Shown: piece after piece, positions 22,650 through 34,559 of the stretch
Layout: every line of letters begins with the position of its first letter
How positions within the stretch are numbered: position 1 is the stretch's first letter
DNA from: Paramecium sonneborni
Lineage: Eukaryota > Ciliophora > Oligohymenophorea > Peniculida > Parameciidae
Length of the DNA stretch: 64,000 bases
Direction of reading: 5' to 3'
NCBI GenBank assembly: GCA_905182985.1
Contig: CAJJDN010000096.1
Coordinates: forward strand, 274,680 to 338,679
Made by a program: the position numbers and the translations under genes
Notes under the pieces: generated by a model
What the model was told of the DNA's origin: nothing
Seen by the model: only the letters and a program-made list of their open reading frames with translations
Database searches by the model: none

Positions 22650-25338
22650 TCAATAATATTCATCTTCTTCAACTTCATCAAACATTGAAATAGTTGGTTA
22701 CTTCCAATTCTTTTTGGTTTCTTCATCGACTAAAGTATTAATTAAATGTATCATGAAGGCTTCAAGTTTATAATATAAAGGTTGTTGAAATCTAAGTTCA
22801 TAATTCCATTCTTTCTAAAGTTATAAACTTAATATTACTTCATCTTTTTTTCCTAATGCAATAGGAGAATACTTTTCTGAAATTCTAGCAATTGCTTCCA
22901 TAAATTCAATCCACTACATTTAAAATAATCGATCACTTTCCAATTCATCAACCTATGTCAACATAGATAAATTAAAAGCTAGATTGACATCTCTTTCAAC
23001 AAAATTCTCATCATACAAATTGGCCCTATTACAAATGTCTTTAAGTTCATCTAAACACATAAATGGAGGTTAACCTGGTTTAACCTTTTTCTACGAATTT
23101 CTCATATAAACATAGTCAATAACCCATTTATATTTTTTACATACATCATCACATTATTCAACAAAGTATCGTTCAGCTCTCCATTTATGACAATCATATT
23201 AAGACATATGAGGCATGCATTAATCTAAAATCATTTTAGTTGCTTAAACTATATTGATTTAAGGATTGAATCTAACATATTTATCATCTGACAATCTAAC
23301 TAAAAACTCCATCATTTAATATCTGACTAAAGATCTTTCAGGATTTCTATAATTGCCTTTCCAATCAATGGATGAAGCACTGCAAGTAGCAATAAATTTT
23401 AAATCTACATCAGCTAATTTTAATTATTTTCCATCTATCAATTAACATTGATTAATGAAATCAGAAGTTGGATTTACAGACATTGAAAATACATCCCCTG
23501 TAGGATTAACACTTGCATAAAATCTATAAGTTTCTCTCATTGGTTTATATGCTTACCATAACATTTCTTTGACTTGATCTTATTCTTCTTATTTCTTTAC
23601 AAATTTTGATATCTTACAACAAGCCCAATCTCTTTCAAAGCATTTTCTAAGAAGCTCTTCAGTATCAAATTTGTATTTTGGAGCCCAAATTGATATTGGA
23701 TAAGTCCAAATTCTTTTTTGTTTCTTTCTTTTTGCTGGAATATAAATTGGATCTTATGTTCTTGGTAAAACATCATAAGTAGGATACCAATCTTCTATTA
23801 CTGGCTTTGATTTTTTAAAACTTTCTAAATTTGTTTCATCAATTAACACATTTACTATTTGATCTGCAATTGAAACTTTAGTTCTAAACTTTTCTATATG
23901 TTATTTAATTGGAGCAGTTTGGCTGGCTATTTATATTGAATTAGCAGTATAAAAATATTCTATATCTCCTGTTGGAATCATTCGATGTGTATTAAAATTA
24001 CCATTTGAATCAGGTTTTCCTAAGAAGATTGGTTCAAAGCCTTCATAATCAAAATGAATAAATATTGGCTCTTCAGAACAAGCTCCACTTTAATCTATAA
24101 TAATTTATTTATAATACTGGGAATCCACTCAAAAGTACTCATTTACCATTCATCACAAATCCAACAAACATCTTTTAATTTCTCAAAATGAGAAGTGTGT
24201 TCATATGGTTTTGGATTTGGAGATACTCCTTTAATTCTTTGATCTACATGAATAGAATTATAATTTTTCATATTGTTCTCAATAACTAGAAAGCCTTTTG
24301 AATCCACATAACCAAAATTACCCCTAAAATGGAATCCATAAATAGAATGATTAGATTTCAAAGCTTCAGAAATTTAAAGGCAATCTTAATATGTGAATCC
24401 ATTTGCAGATAAATCTAAATGTTAAACTGTCTTATTTTCTATTATAAAGTCTTTAAGGGCTGTTATAATTACACTCCCAGCTCCAAGTAAATTATAAGAG
24501 AAATCCAGAACCTTGATATTTTTATTGGCCTAAAGAACCTTGAATATTTCAAGACCTCCAGATCCTTTAATAGAATTCCATCTTAAATATAATTCAAGCA
24601 GAGTATCATTCTATTCAATCATTTACTTAATTGCTTAATAAGAAGTATTAGTAATATTGTTCTTAGATATATTTAGCATCTCTACAGATGGATTCTTACT
24701 CATGGCTTTACACAAGTCTGAAATTAATGTATCCCCTAATTAATTATCTTCTAAATTGAGAATCTAGATCCTTGAGATTGCAATTCAAATTTACTTGCAT
24801 GTCTACAATGGCAAACATTATAGAATTGGTTCAAGTCCTTTTTATCCTATGGAGTTAGTTTAAAACTCAATTGTTCTTGCTTATTTGCTGATTAGAGGAA
24901 ACAACTACGATGCTCCATGTTCTTTGATTCTATTATGATTGAAATTGAAATCTTGGATAGCAGGTAAGGTTCTTAATCCTTCTGATAGTACTTCTACATA
25001 TTTATCCCCAAATTTTTAGTTTTAAATGGAGATGGAATTCTTATCTCCTTTAAGTTTAATCAATCCCATTTTGCATGGTAAAATTTTCAACTTATCTGCT
25101 CTTTAAATTAGATTAGTTTATACAGAATCTAAACAATTAAATTGATTATGGTACTTGCAATATTCTCAAATTGATTCTATTCTAAAATTCGTTTTATATT
25201 TTTGAATGTATGATAGTAAGATTTGTAGGCTTCATCTCCAACAAGGTCTTTAGGCTTACGGTCTAGGTAAGGTTCTTCATGATTATTTGAAAGCGAGGCA
25301 TATACATCTTTCTAAACAATAACCAATTCAGTTAACAT
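22650..25338 (-). CDS. leucine-rich-repeat protein with large conserved C-terminal region
   Basis: Three introns (25101-25123, 24771-24794, 24095-24117) give 872 residues. The first 60 or so residues resemble the leader of RNI-type LRR proteins. LRRs occupy roughly 75-350, with repeats such as VEMLNISKNNITNTS, LLELYLRWNSIKGSGG, IKVLDFSYNLLGAGSV and VQHLDLSANGFTY. From about residue 390 the sequence changes to a non-repeat region opening with KDVCWICDEWQMSTFEW, then PIFIHFDYEGFEPIFLG and HRMIPTGDIEYFYTANS. The remaining residues are rich in Trp/Tyr and charged. Similar CWICxxW...FxW modules occur in cilium-associated LRR proteins as far as I recall, so a ciliary role is possible but not shown. 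Confidence 0.85.
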
Positions 25339-25649
25339 CGCTAATCAAATCTCTCTCTTTCGCAGATTGTTGGATCTTATAATATTATCTGTTATAACGT
25401 TTAGGGACATTACTAGTGTGTTCATTTATTCCACTATGGTAAGGTGATTTTTCAAATCTAACTAAAGTAATTCTTGGTAAGGCTAATGATCTAATTGAAT
25501 ATTTATTCTAGGATAATAAAACTAATCTTCTACCGTTTTTTTTGGGGTTTCAGTTTCAAGTGTTGTTATTTAATGCATATTTCTAATATTTATTATTATT
25601 TTTATATACTGAATATTAATTATAATGTAATACAAAATATTTATATTAA
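25339..25649. other. short intergenic region
   Basis: About 310 bases between the LRR gene start and the phosphatase stop, both on the minus strand. No protein-like frame or motif is seen. It must hold the LRR gene promoter and the phosphatase 3' end. Confidence 0.5.
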
Positions 25650-26694
25650 TCAATTGCCAATTTCAAATGTCTCTTTTTCACTATCATTTGTTTGGATTTA
25701 TTTTGCAATGATTTCAGACTTTAATTGTTTTTTAAGAACAATTTCATCAAATTGTTCTTCTTCTTTAGATAATGTTAAAGTTCTTATTATTGATCTTTAT
25801 TTAATTTTTTCAGTTTAAATTGTGAATGACCTAGAGACACATTAAAATTTTTGTTATTCAAGTGGTACAATACTACCACTTTTTCTTTGATTTAACTATT
25901 CAGGTGATGAATTTATAAATTACTCATATTATAAAGCCACTGGTCTCACATCAGGAAGCTTGATTTATGGTTATTTAGATTACTTATGAGATCCAAACTA
26001 AAAATGGTAGAATCTATTCAAGTTCTCGATCTTGTTTATCATAGAAAAAATCCTTTATTTTAAATCCATTTTCTGGATTCAAAGCAAATGATAAGTTTGA
26101 ATTCTTAAAATTAATTAATAAATACTTACATCAACAATAATAATATCTTTTAAATCTCGACCTAATATATTTAAGTCTTTAGTTAGGCCACCTTTAATGA
26201 TTGTACAACTTTCTCTAAATAATCTTTCCATGACTTTTTTTTCAGGATCAACAAAGTCCATTACAGGCATAGCATACTCTTTGAGACTTGCAGTCCATAA
26301 AACAACATCATAAAAAATGCTAAGTTCCTCAATAAATTCTTTAGCACCTGGACGAAGTAACACAAAAACTTTGAAATTTTATGATTAAACGACAATCTTA
26401 TATAACAGAGAATTTGTACATCCAATTATAAATCACAATTATCCATTGGCTAAAATTAACTATGTACTAATGTTTCATCTAAATCCAATACAATAGTCTT
26501 CTTTTAACCTAACTTGAGTATAAATTGTTTATGAATACAATAAAGGATGATTTTGGAGTGTCAATTTCTGGATGATATTGATTTTATTGACCTTATTTCT
26601 TCTTTCTATTAAATATTTTCAAACATGCACATAATCGAGATAAGAGAGATCTTTGTTCTTGTTACTATTAGTAAATGATTTAATTGTTTGACAT
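25650..26694 (-). CDS. FCP1/SCP-like (NLI-interacting factor) HAD phosphatase
   Basis: Four introns (26513-26538, 26397-26419, 26104-26129, 25959-25983) give 314 residues. The catalytic DxDxT motif is TIVLDLDETLVHS with DLDET at residues 62-66. It is followed by VFVLLRPGAKEFIEELS, DVVLWTASLKEYAMPVMDF (the HAD motif II Thr region), CTIIKGGLTKDLNILGRDL and IIIVDNSNLSFALNPENG with the motif III/IV acidic residue. This is the small CTD-phosphatase type, acting on phospho-Ser/Thr proteins such as the RNA polymerase II tail. The domain ends near residue 225. A tail rich in Ser, Gln and Lys follows. It lacks a BRCT domain, so it is SCP-like, not full FCP1. It lies head to tail behind the 27944 gene, with 49 bp between. 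Confidence 0.93.
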
Positions 26695-26743
26695 TATAAT
26701 ATATATTAAAATATATATATATATATAAATTTTATGAATGTTA

Positions 26744-27944
26744 TCAATTTATAAACTCTGTCAACTATCTTCTAAACAGATGTCTGCTTTATATTCTTTT
26801 TTCAGAAGATTCAATATAATCATCACTGATCAATTTAACTTAGATTTATTTGTTGAAGGAGACTCTTTTAGGTGAAATAGCATTTGCCATTTAAGGAGAA
26901 GGAGTAGATTATAAAGGTTCAAGAATAGTATGCTTTTTGTTTCTGACTGGCAAAGGTTATTCCTCTACCAATTCAAAGAAATCTAAAACATCTGAATGTT
27001 GACTACTGTTCGAATTTTTTCTTTTCAATATACTTTTTGGTTGATTATTTTAGGTTGCCATATCTTCAAATTTAACTAATAGTCCTTTTTTTTAATTTTG
27101 TTATTCTTGGTTCAAAGAGAATTTCTTATTCTTTATGATAGATTGATATTATGATCGTGATGTCTGAGGTTCCTGAATTTATTCAATTATGCTATTCCTG
27201 CCAGACAATAAAGGATCTGCTGCTCTACTTGTATTAGGAATATTTTGAAGTGATCTAAATTATTGGTACATTTAGATTTCAGGTAGAAATTAAGTTTTAG
27301 GTTATTGTTGAAGATTTCTATCGAAAGATTTTAGGTCAGAATAATAGGGAGTCTTGTATAGCATATTAAATTAATTAAATAATTTTGTTTTCTCAACTCA
27401 CATTAAGAATAGGATTAAAGTCATTTATAATAAATTGATGTTCTACTAATCTGTTTTCCATATTGTTAAATTTTGAGACCCTCTCTTTGTTGTAATTGAA
27501 TTCATCATCAATCAATGTAGATAAAGTGACGAAAGCAAACTAATTTGACTGTGATCGTTGCTGTTTCCCAAACCATTAAGAACTCATTCTAAAAGTTGGT
27601 ACTTAAGTAATTTAGGTTTATAAATTAACATCTTTAACTCTCTATTTTAACAATGGAGCTGATTGTTATTTTTATGATGTTCTTCTTGCAATGTTTGTTT
27701 TAGCATTGGTTATTACTTCATCGAATTTCAAAGGAGGTGAACTGTGTCTGGTCAGTTTTCTTGATACCTTTAAAACCGATCGCAGTCTAATATTTTGAGA
27801 TTAAAATTAATGTATAGTCTTTTGAGGACTGAAATCTTATCTAACCTAAAATTGGATTGGACAAGGTTGTCTTAATAATGTTTTTATACGATTAGTTGCA
27901 CATTCTCGAGATTTTATATAATTTTTTATCTTTTCTTATAGCAT
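26744..27944 (-). CDS. uncharacterised basic, Ser/Gln-rich protein
   Basis: The product is about 383 residues from ATG 27944 to TGA 26744-26746, if a 49-nt intron (27353-27401, GTGAG...CAAG) is removed. This is the only way I found to join the two frames. The protein starts MLQEKIKNYIKSRECATNR, is basic with many SR/RS/SP patches (RKLTRHSSPPLKFDE, RMSSQWFGKQQRSQS), and has repeated short KR-SxxS segments later (KSILKRKNSNSSQHSD). There is no enzymatic domain, coiled coil or membrane segment. It looks like a disordered, probably phosphorylated protein. Two separate small genes (stop at 27396-27398, restart at MLYKTPYYSD) would be the alternative. It shares a 36-bp divergent promoter with the Myb gene. 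Confidence 0.6.
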
Positions 27945-27980
27945 AAATTAATCTTTGTCTATATATTTTATATATAAATA
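27945..27980. promoter_or_regulatory. 36-bp bidirectional start region
   Basis: Only 36 bases separate ATG 27944 (minus) from ATG 27981 (plus). The stretch is pure AT-rich sequence (TATATATTTTATATATAAAT type). Both promoters and both 5' UTRs must fit here or overlap the opposite coding sequence. Confidence 0.55.
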
Positions 27981-29815
27981 ATGTTTCATGAATATCTACA
28001 AGAGTTGGGTCCTTTGAAAAATTCAGAGCTTCCATTACAATTTCGAAATCAGTTCAAAATAAAAGAAAACTTTATCAATCCTAATAGTAAACATTTTGAT
28101 TCTATTGCCTAAAAGTATATGCTTTTAATATGAAATTTTTTAGATTATTATCCTAGGAAAAATCAAGTATAAAACGAAAATGGGATAAATAATGTAAGAT
28201 GATGTTCATTTGGATATTGGGCAAGTTTTTTTAATTGTAAAATAAGAAAACCATTAACCCAACTCAAGATGAATGGGGAAAATTATCAAATATTCTTAAA
28301 ATAGATGAAGTTACACTAAAATAAAGGTGGATCACCCTTATAAACCCAGTTTCTAAGAGTATTAATTGGGAAACAGAAGAAGATGATATCATTCGATCAC
28401 TAATGAAGTATTAGATATTCATATTTGTAATACAGCGATTCAGATGAAAAGCATATTTGGACATAAATTGCTTTAGAATTATATAATTAAAATAATGGAT
28501 AATACATCAGAACTCCAAAGTAGGTTAGAGAACGATGGATGAATTATTTAAATCCAAAACTTAAAAAGTAAATATTGACAATAATAAAAATCAATAGAAC
28601 TAATTGGAGCTAATAAGAAGATCTTCAATTATTGAACATGGTAGTTAAGAATGGGAAAAGATGGTCATTGATTTCTAGTCTTTTAGATGGAAGAACAGAA
28701 AATCAAGTGAAAAACCGGTATTGATTATTAAATATTCAAAAAGATTTAAGAGCCTAATCCAAAAAATATACAAAGATGAAGACAATGATGATATTGAAGA
28801 ATTAGAAGCTATTAAGGAGTATTTGAATAAATAGAATGTGTTATAAATTTAGGAACCATAAAAAGAAGAGTCTCCTATTCGTATAACTTATTAAAGATAG
28901 GTTAAAACTAAAACAAATCAAAAATAATTAAATAAAATAGATGATATAGAAGTGCCTATAAAGAAACAGAAACCTAAAAAGAATACACCCTAGATAGATA
29001 CTTAAGTGCCTGTTAAGTTATTAAAGGATTCAGTAATCAAATCAAAATTGTAGGATAATAAATAAAAATAAGAAGAGATTGTTTAGGATTTCTAAGTAGA
29101 ACCACAATAACAATAATAACTTTAATTTGATCAATAATTAAAAATACAGTAGTCGATTTAATTATAATCCTTAAATGAAAATAACAAAAAAGACCTTTCT
29201 ACTCCTAATACATTATATTATAATATTTAACCAACATTTTAAAAAATTGAGGAATAAAAAAATGATCAAATTGGATACAAATAAGTATAGTACTCTCCAA
29301 TACAATAACCAAATTAATACTTATATTAAGGATTCCGTCCTTATTAAGAAGAAATTTAATAATAATTTTAATAAACTCCTGTTTAAATGTTTATGGGTTA
29401 GTATTTTAAGAATTACTAATAAAATTATAATCTTATTTCTCCTTTTCCATAACTCAATCAAACTCCTATGGTATATACCCCTGCTTAAGCTATGTATATG
29501 TATAATAATAACAATCCTTTTAATATGGGCATTTCACCTCTTTTGATTAGAAGTCCCTATCCAGAGAATTTATCTCCTAATATTGCTCCCTAATAGTAGC
29601 CTACTTAAGCTTTCTGGTAAACCCCTCAATATACTCCAACGGATTATTTATAGAATGAATAAAAAATGTCAATTGTAAGTTTAAAATAATTATTAATTTA
29701 GAACAAATTAGAATTTTTATAGTCTAATAACTTAGTTGATAAATGGAAATAAAAAAGAGTAAATGAAAAGTAGAATGCTTCTTTTATGGAATCCTTTTAA
29801 TCACTTGATTAATGA
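27981..29815 (+). CDS. Myb/SANT-repeat DNA-binding protein
   Basis: Four introns (28115-28143, 28408-28435, 28568-28597, 28718-28743) give 573 residues. Tandem Myb-type helix-turn-helix repeats lie in about residues 65-235: a degenerate first repeat ending TLKQRWITLI, a second with INWETEEDDIIRSLM ... TPKQVRERWMNYLNP, and a third with TNWSQQEDLQLLNMVV ... RTENQVKNRF. The regularly spaced Trp residues and the RERW/KNRF recognition-helix ends are as in R2R3 Myb factors, so nuclear DNA binding is expected. The rest is Gln-rich, with Pro/Tyr/Asn segments typical of activation regions (TPMVYTPAQAMYMYNNNN). The alternative is a snRNA-activating SNAP190-type Myb. Confidence 0.88.
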
Positions 29816-30420
29816 ATAAATTTTTTTTATTAAAGATTTATTTATCATTAAATAATATTAACATCATTTATAAATTCTGATCCATTTTTATGAATGTATG
29901 TTTTATAATATCGAGATCCCAGAGAAGGATTAATCTATAAATTAAGTAAAAGGATATTTTTTTAATTTTAGAGTAAAAAATCATCATTTTGTTGTTACTT
30001 TTCCATTTAAAGTTCTCTTAATAGATTATTTTTTTATTTTTATGTTTTAGTTTTGATATATTATTTTAAGTGGTTTATGTTCTTTTGAAAAATGTATCTT
30101 TATCTTCAATTTTAATTGAAATAATCTTTTAATATTAATCATCATAGAGAATTTAATTTAGATTTATATTGTGTTAGTAACTATTTCTTCTTATATAAAT
30201 TGAACGGCATTTTCTAGTTTAATTAATCTATAATAGGGTTTTGATATTTTTCCTTATATTCTCTTAATAAAGAAAATTGTTTAAGAAAGTGAAAAGTTTA
30301 AATGATAATGTATGGTCTAAAATTTATTAATTAATTTATGTTGATAAATAAAAAAGATGATGTAAAGTTTTAAGTTTTTATAATAAATTCTTATTAATAT
30401 ATTATTATATTAATTAACTA
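29816..30420. other. intergenic, with a possible short minus-strand coding remnant
   Basis: About 605 bases between two stop codons. On the minus strand a TGA-free frame runs from about 30105 down to TGA 29845-29847. An internal ATG at about 30006 would give 53 residues ending GSRYYKTYIHKNGSEF and on, which looks protein-like. Upstream pieces are in another frame. It may be a decayed gene or chance; I do not call a gene. Confidence 0.3.
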
Positions 30421-32130
30421 TCAATAATATAAAGATCCTGTTCTTTCTTAGACTGCTTTATTAGCTGCTAATTTGGGTGTTGAAAATCCTTTACTTGATA
30501 CAAGAAATCTTTGATTTTTTTCCCAAAATGCTTCATCTTTTGGAAATTCTTCTTCATCATTTTCTTCTCCTTCCATTTTTAAAAGATCATCATCTATATC
30601 TTCAAAAACTCCCAACTATTCATTATTTTATTATTTAATATTTTTCAAAATAGTTTATTCTTCTTAAGATGGATTTTCAGGATTAACAAAATCTAAAATA
30701 ATGGAACTTTATTTATCAAAAAAATAAAGTGAAATAGTGAATATGATACCAAATACTGAAACTCCACTATAAAAAAATCCAACAGTTGAATATCCTTCTT
30801 GTTTATTAGTTGCTTTTTCTACAATATATCCAGCTAGAATTGGAAATAATGCCATTGAAGTACTAGTAAACATTCCTAAGATTCCAAATGCAGTTCCAAT
30901 AACTCTTTATTATACCACATATTAAACAGATGGTATTAAAACACAACAATAGAGAGAATATGACATTCCCAATGTTATTAAAGGAATTATTGAAAACCAA
31001 TTAGGTTAATCATGATAACCTTATTTCATATATCCAAATAGGAAATGTGTAAATGAAAAAAAGATACATGTGACTAATATGAATAATCGTCTTTTGCCAA
31101 CTTTATCTACATATGGCCCTAAAAATGGACTAGTGATAGCTATATATATTACATTAATACCAGCTGCTAGATATGTTAAGGTTAATATTCTTCCAGATTG
31201 AATATAACTAAATTCAAACTTTTCTTATAGAAAATCATTAGCATCATCTAAAAAAGGAACATATGATCCCATCGCAATAGTACATATCAAAATGAGAATC
31301 CAAAATGTACCATTAAGACTTTTTATATCTTTGAAAGATACTTTTTCAATTTATTCACTTTTTTCACTTACATTATCCTTGTAAACAAACAATAATTCTA
31401 TTTATTTAATTGATATATGTTTACCTTTTTACTTCCTATCATTTTTTTTATCTAAAATACATAAAAGAACTCCACAAATGAATGAGAGAAAGCATAAAAA
31501 TACACTAAAAAATAATGGATAAGTTAAGCCATTAAAATGATCATAAATAGTTGGAGTAACAAATGAATTTGCTGCTGATGCTATTTCAGGCATTGTCATA
31601 ATATATCCAATAGCTGTTGATAATTCTTTTCCTCTAAACCATTTTCCTATCATAGCTGTTTAAGCAATTAAAAGACTTTCAGAAGCACTTCCAAAAAGAA
31701 CTCTTCCTGCTAACATTATCCAGAAACTTTTAAATAAACCTCCAAATGCTATTATAGTCTAAGCTATCACTACTATTGCACTGAATCCCAATATAGCCAC
31801 TCTTATACCTTATATAAATATCATTTATTTACCTAATACATCAATTATTACTCCTCCTATTAGAGTTAAGAATATGTTTGGAAATGAAAATGCTGTATAC
31901 AAGAGATTATATTTTGAAATGCTAATATTTAAATCTTCTGTTAATTATCTCTAAAGAGCTTGAGGATTATCAAAAGAGTAATTATTTCCAAACATTAAGA
32001 GGCATGCTAAGATTAAAACCATATATTTAAGAGAAGACTTTTCTTAATGTCCTTCTTATTCTGGTTTTACTTACTCAGAATCTAGGGTGTTTTTATTTAC
32101 ATAATTTTCAACACTATCATTAACTTTCAT
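30421..32130 (-). CDS. major facilitator superfamily transporter, MFSD1-like
   Basis: The frame is open from ATG 32130 to TGA 30421-30423. Removing a probable 27-nt intron (31398-31424) leaves 560 residues. About 12 hydrophobic helices are visible, six on each side of a charged central loop (EKSEQIEKVSFKDIKSL). MFS signature elements include GGVIIDVLGKQ after helix 2 and GPYVDKVGKRRLF after helix 8. The stretch ESLLIAQTAMIGKWFRGKEL followed by MTMPEIASAANSF resembles MFSD1, a lysosomal exporter of dipeptides. An acidic C-terminal tail (DDDLLKMEGEENDEEEF) faces the cytosol. Substrate specificity cannot be read from the sequence. The next minus-strand gene, for a J-domain protein, ends 124 bp upstream. 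Confidence 0.88.
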
Positions 32131-32254
32131 TTTGTTTAACACTATTTTTATAGATTAGACCAAAAAGTAAATTATAAAAATTAATGACCATTAATTTATA
32201 ATTTTCTTAATCATTAAATTATAAGAATCAAAAACAATAAAATTTACTTACACT

Positions 32255-32648
32255 TCATCTGTTCTTCCTTATTCTTTTACTTTATTTATCAATCCTATTC
32301 ATGAATTTATTTAAAGTATCTTAATCATCTTTACTTATAAATGTAAATTCTTCATTCATTTCTTCAATTTATTCCAGAAAGAAATTTAGTTGTTGGAAAT
32401 TGTCATGCTTTTCCAATTTATTATCATACTTTCTTTTACTTTCTAATTAAGATAATGTATTATAGGCCTCATTTATTTCTCTAAATTAACTTATTGCATG
32501 AGCTCTACAACTAACATTCTTATCCTAATAATAGATTAATTAAATATTATACTGGATGCCATTTTAAAGCTAATTTATGATAAGCTTCCTTTATTTAATG
32601 TTATTGAGCATTTCTTTCCAAACCTAAAGTTATATAGTGATTCTTCAT
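32255..32648 (-). CDS. J-domain (DnaJ/Hsp40) protein, small
   Basis: One 28-nt intron (32525-32552) gives 121 residues. The J domain fills the first 70: HYITLGLERNAQQHQIKEAY, then YHKLALKWHPDKNVS with the HPD tripeptide needed to stimulate Hsp70 ATPase, and FREINEAYNTLSQLESKRKY. The intron falls exactly between the Pro and Asp codons of HPD. There is no Gly/Phe region, zinc finger or substrate-binding domain, so it is a minimal class C co-chaperone. A basic helix closes the protein (NRIDKQSKRIRKNR). The start is the first Met after the upstream TGA and matches the domain start. Confidence 0.9.
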
Positions 32649-32747
32649 AAATATTAATCTTTATCTGAATAACTAATTCTTCAGAATTAATCATTATGGA
32701 AATTCTAGAAAATAGTTAATAATAACTTATTATTGTATAATTAATAA

Positions 32748-33954
32748 TCAATCTTCTGTAGGGTTGCCTAAGATTTAAAAGTTTTTTCCTCTAAAATCTC
32801 CTGCTTATCCTCTAAGTTTAACATATTCAGCAAAATCTCTTTAATTAGCAGAAAAAGCACCAATGATCTAGGATACTAATTATCTTTTCTATTCTCTAAT
32901 AATTATTATAAAATTTAAATACCTTTTTTCTCTTGTTAATTAATAATTATAAGCTTTTTCTCTACATTCATTTCCTCTATCTTCACTCTATTTATTTTTG
33001 GCAGCCAATCTAGCATTATAATCACTTAAATCTCTTTTTTAATCTTAAATTCTGTTATCTAAACTGAGTATGGCAGCTGTCAATTAAGCAAGAGCATTAT
33101 TCAAACTTGTTAAATCTTTATCAAAATTGCCTTTTTCCAACATAAACATATTCAATCTCTTTTGTTCTGCTTTAGTTTCCAAAGATTTGCTATCTTCAAT
33201 TTATTTAAGCATCAAATCACATAAATTCACAATTCTATTAACTGTTGGTGAATTCTAAAAGTCTTCTGTTTATGCAGCATTCGCTATTTCAGCAAAAACA
33301 TTAAACATTTTAGAATAACTCTTTTTTATTTCAAATTTCTCTATATAATTATACATCTGTTTTACTTGCTTATTCAGAAGCATTTATAAAGTAATCTCTA
33401 ACCTTTTACCATTATGACTCGTTGTTCATTTATAGAAAACTTTAATTTTTATCAGAAAACATTCTTCTTACTGTCTCTATAACAAATGTTGCATAATCAT
33501 GTTCTTCAACTTTTTTATCAAATTCGGCTTTCTCAGTTTCTCTCTTCTTTACTAAATCTGCTAATTTCTTTTCAGTTTCAACTTTCCATGCATTCTTGGC
33601 ATCAGCTTAACCTTATTTATATGATCTTAATGGCTCTAATTCATCTAAAATTGATTAAATTTCAACTGTTCTTCTTTCCAAGTTTGCACTCTCTTATTGC
33701 AATACTTTAATATCTTCTGTGCATTAACTCTAATATTCATTATTTGCTTTATCATCTTCTTTTTATTCATTTTCTATTGATGTTTCTAAATTTCTCATTA
33801 TTTCAATAAAACGACCAATTGGTTCACCTGTACTCATTTACATTTAAAGAGTATCAATTAATGTTCTACCAAATTCATCTTCATCAAATGCTCTGAATTG
33901 ATCAAATTTATCAGCTATACTCAATGCAATTAAGCAAAATACCAAGAATTTCAT
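32748..33954 (-). CDS. trichocyst matrix protein (TMP) family
   Basis: Two introns (33369-33402, 34 nt with a GTT start, and 32896-32922) give 381 residues. A clear signal peptide (MKFLVFCLIALSIA) is followed by a short propeptide-like segment (DKFDQFRAFDEDEFGRTLI) and then two alpha-helical heptad-rich domains. Typical TMP features are GEPIGRFIEIMRNLETSIE, ADAKNAWKVETEKKLADL and, in the second half, NRIVNLCDLMLKQIEDSK and LAQLTAAILSLDNRI. The C-terminus has the conserved AEYVKLRGQAGDFRGKNFQ element. TMPs are secretory proteins cleaved and packed as the paracrystalline core of trichocysts, the defensive secretory organelles of Paramecium. The family is large; the exact paralogue is unknown. 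Confidence 0.9.
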
Positions 33955-34559
33955 TTATAAATTAATTAAAAACGAATAACTATTGTTTATTTTATTATCA
34001 TCATTATAGATGATGACCATATCTTAAACTATTATATTATCATATAGATAAATTCCTTTATTTCAAATCTTTTATGTTATGAATATTAAATAATGCATTC
34101 AAAAAAATCTTTTAGTATAAGGTAGAGATTTGTTAGATATATGAAAAGGAATTGAGAATTCTAAATCCAATTCTCTAACAATAATATGATACAAGGAAGA
34201 CCATTTTATTGATTATTAAATTGGTATGAATACATAAAATACTTAATTATTAAAATAGAACTATAAGTTCTTATAAACAATGTTATAAATAGAATCCAAG
34301 ATTATGGACAATATATAACAATTTTATTAGATGAATTCAAAAAGATTTAAATTAAAAATATAACATATAATAGAAATAATGTTTAAACTATGAATTCAAA
34401 ATTAGAAATAATCAATATGTAACATGATTTATTTTTAAATAAGGTCACTTATGACAACTTTTAATAACAATAAAATTTGATTTTACAATAAAACAATCAA
34501 TCAATATATTAGAGATTCTGAAAACTATGTAAAGTAATTAAATAAATCCGCTTCTCTTT
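33955..34559. other. intergenic, no clear gene
   Basis: About 600 bases upstream of the trichocyst gene. It includes its promoter and stretches that look weakly coding on the plus strand (for example SYKQCYKQNPRLW around 34270) but change frame often. It could be an older part of the decayed locus that follows. Confidence 0.4.
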
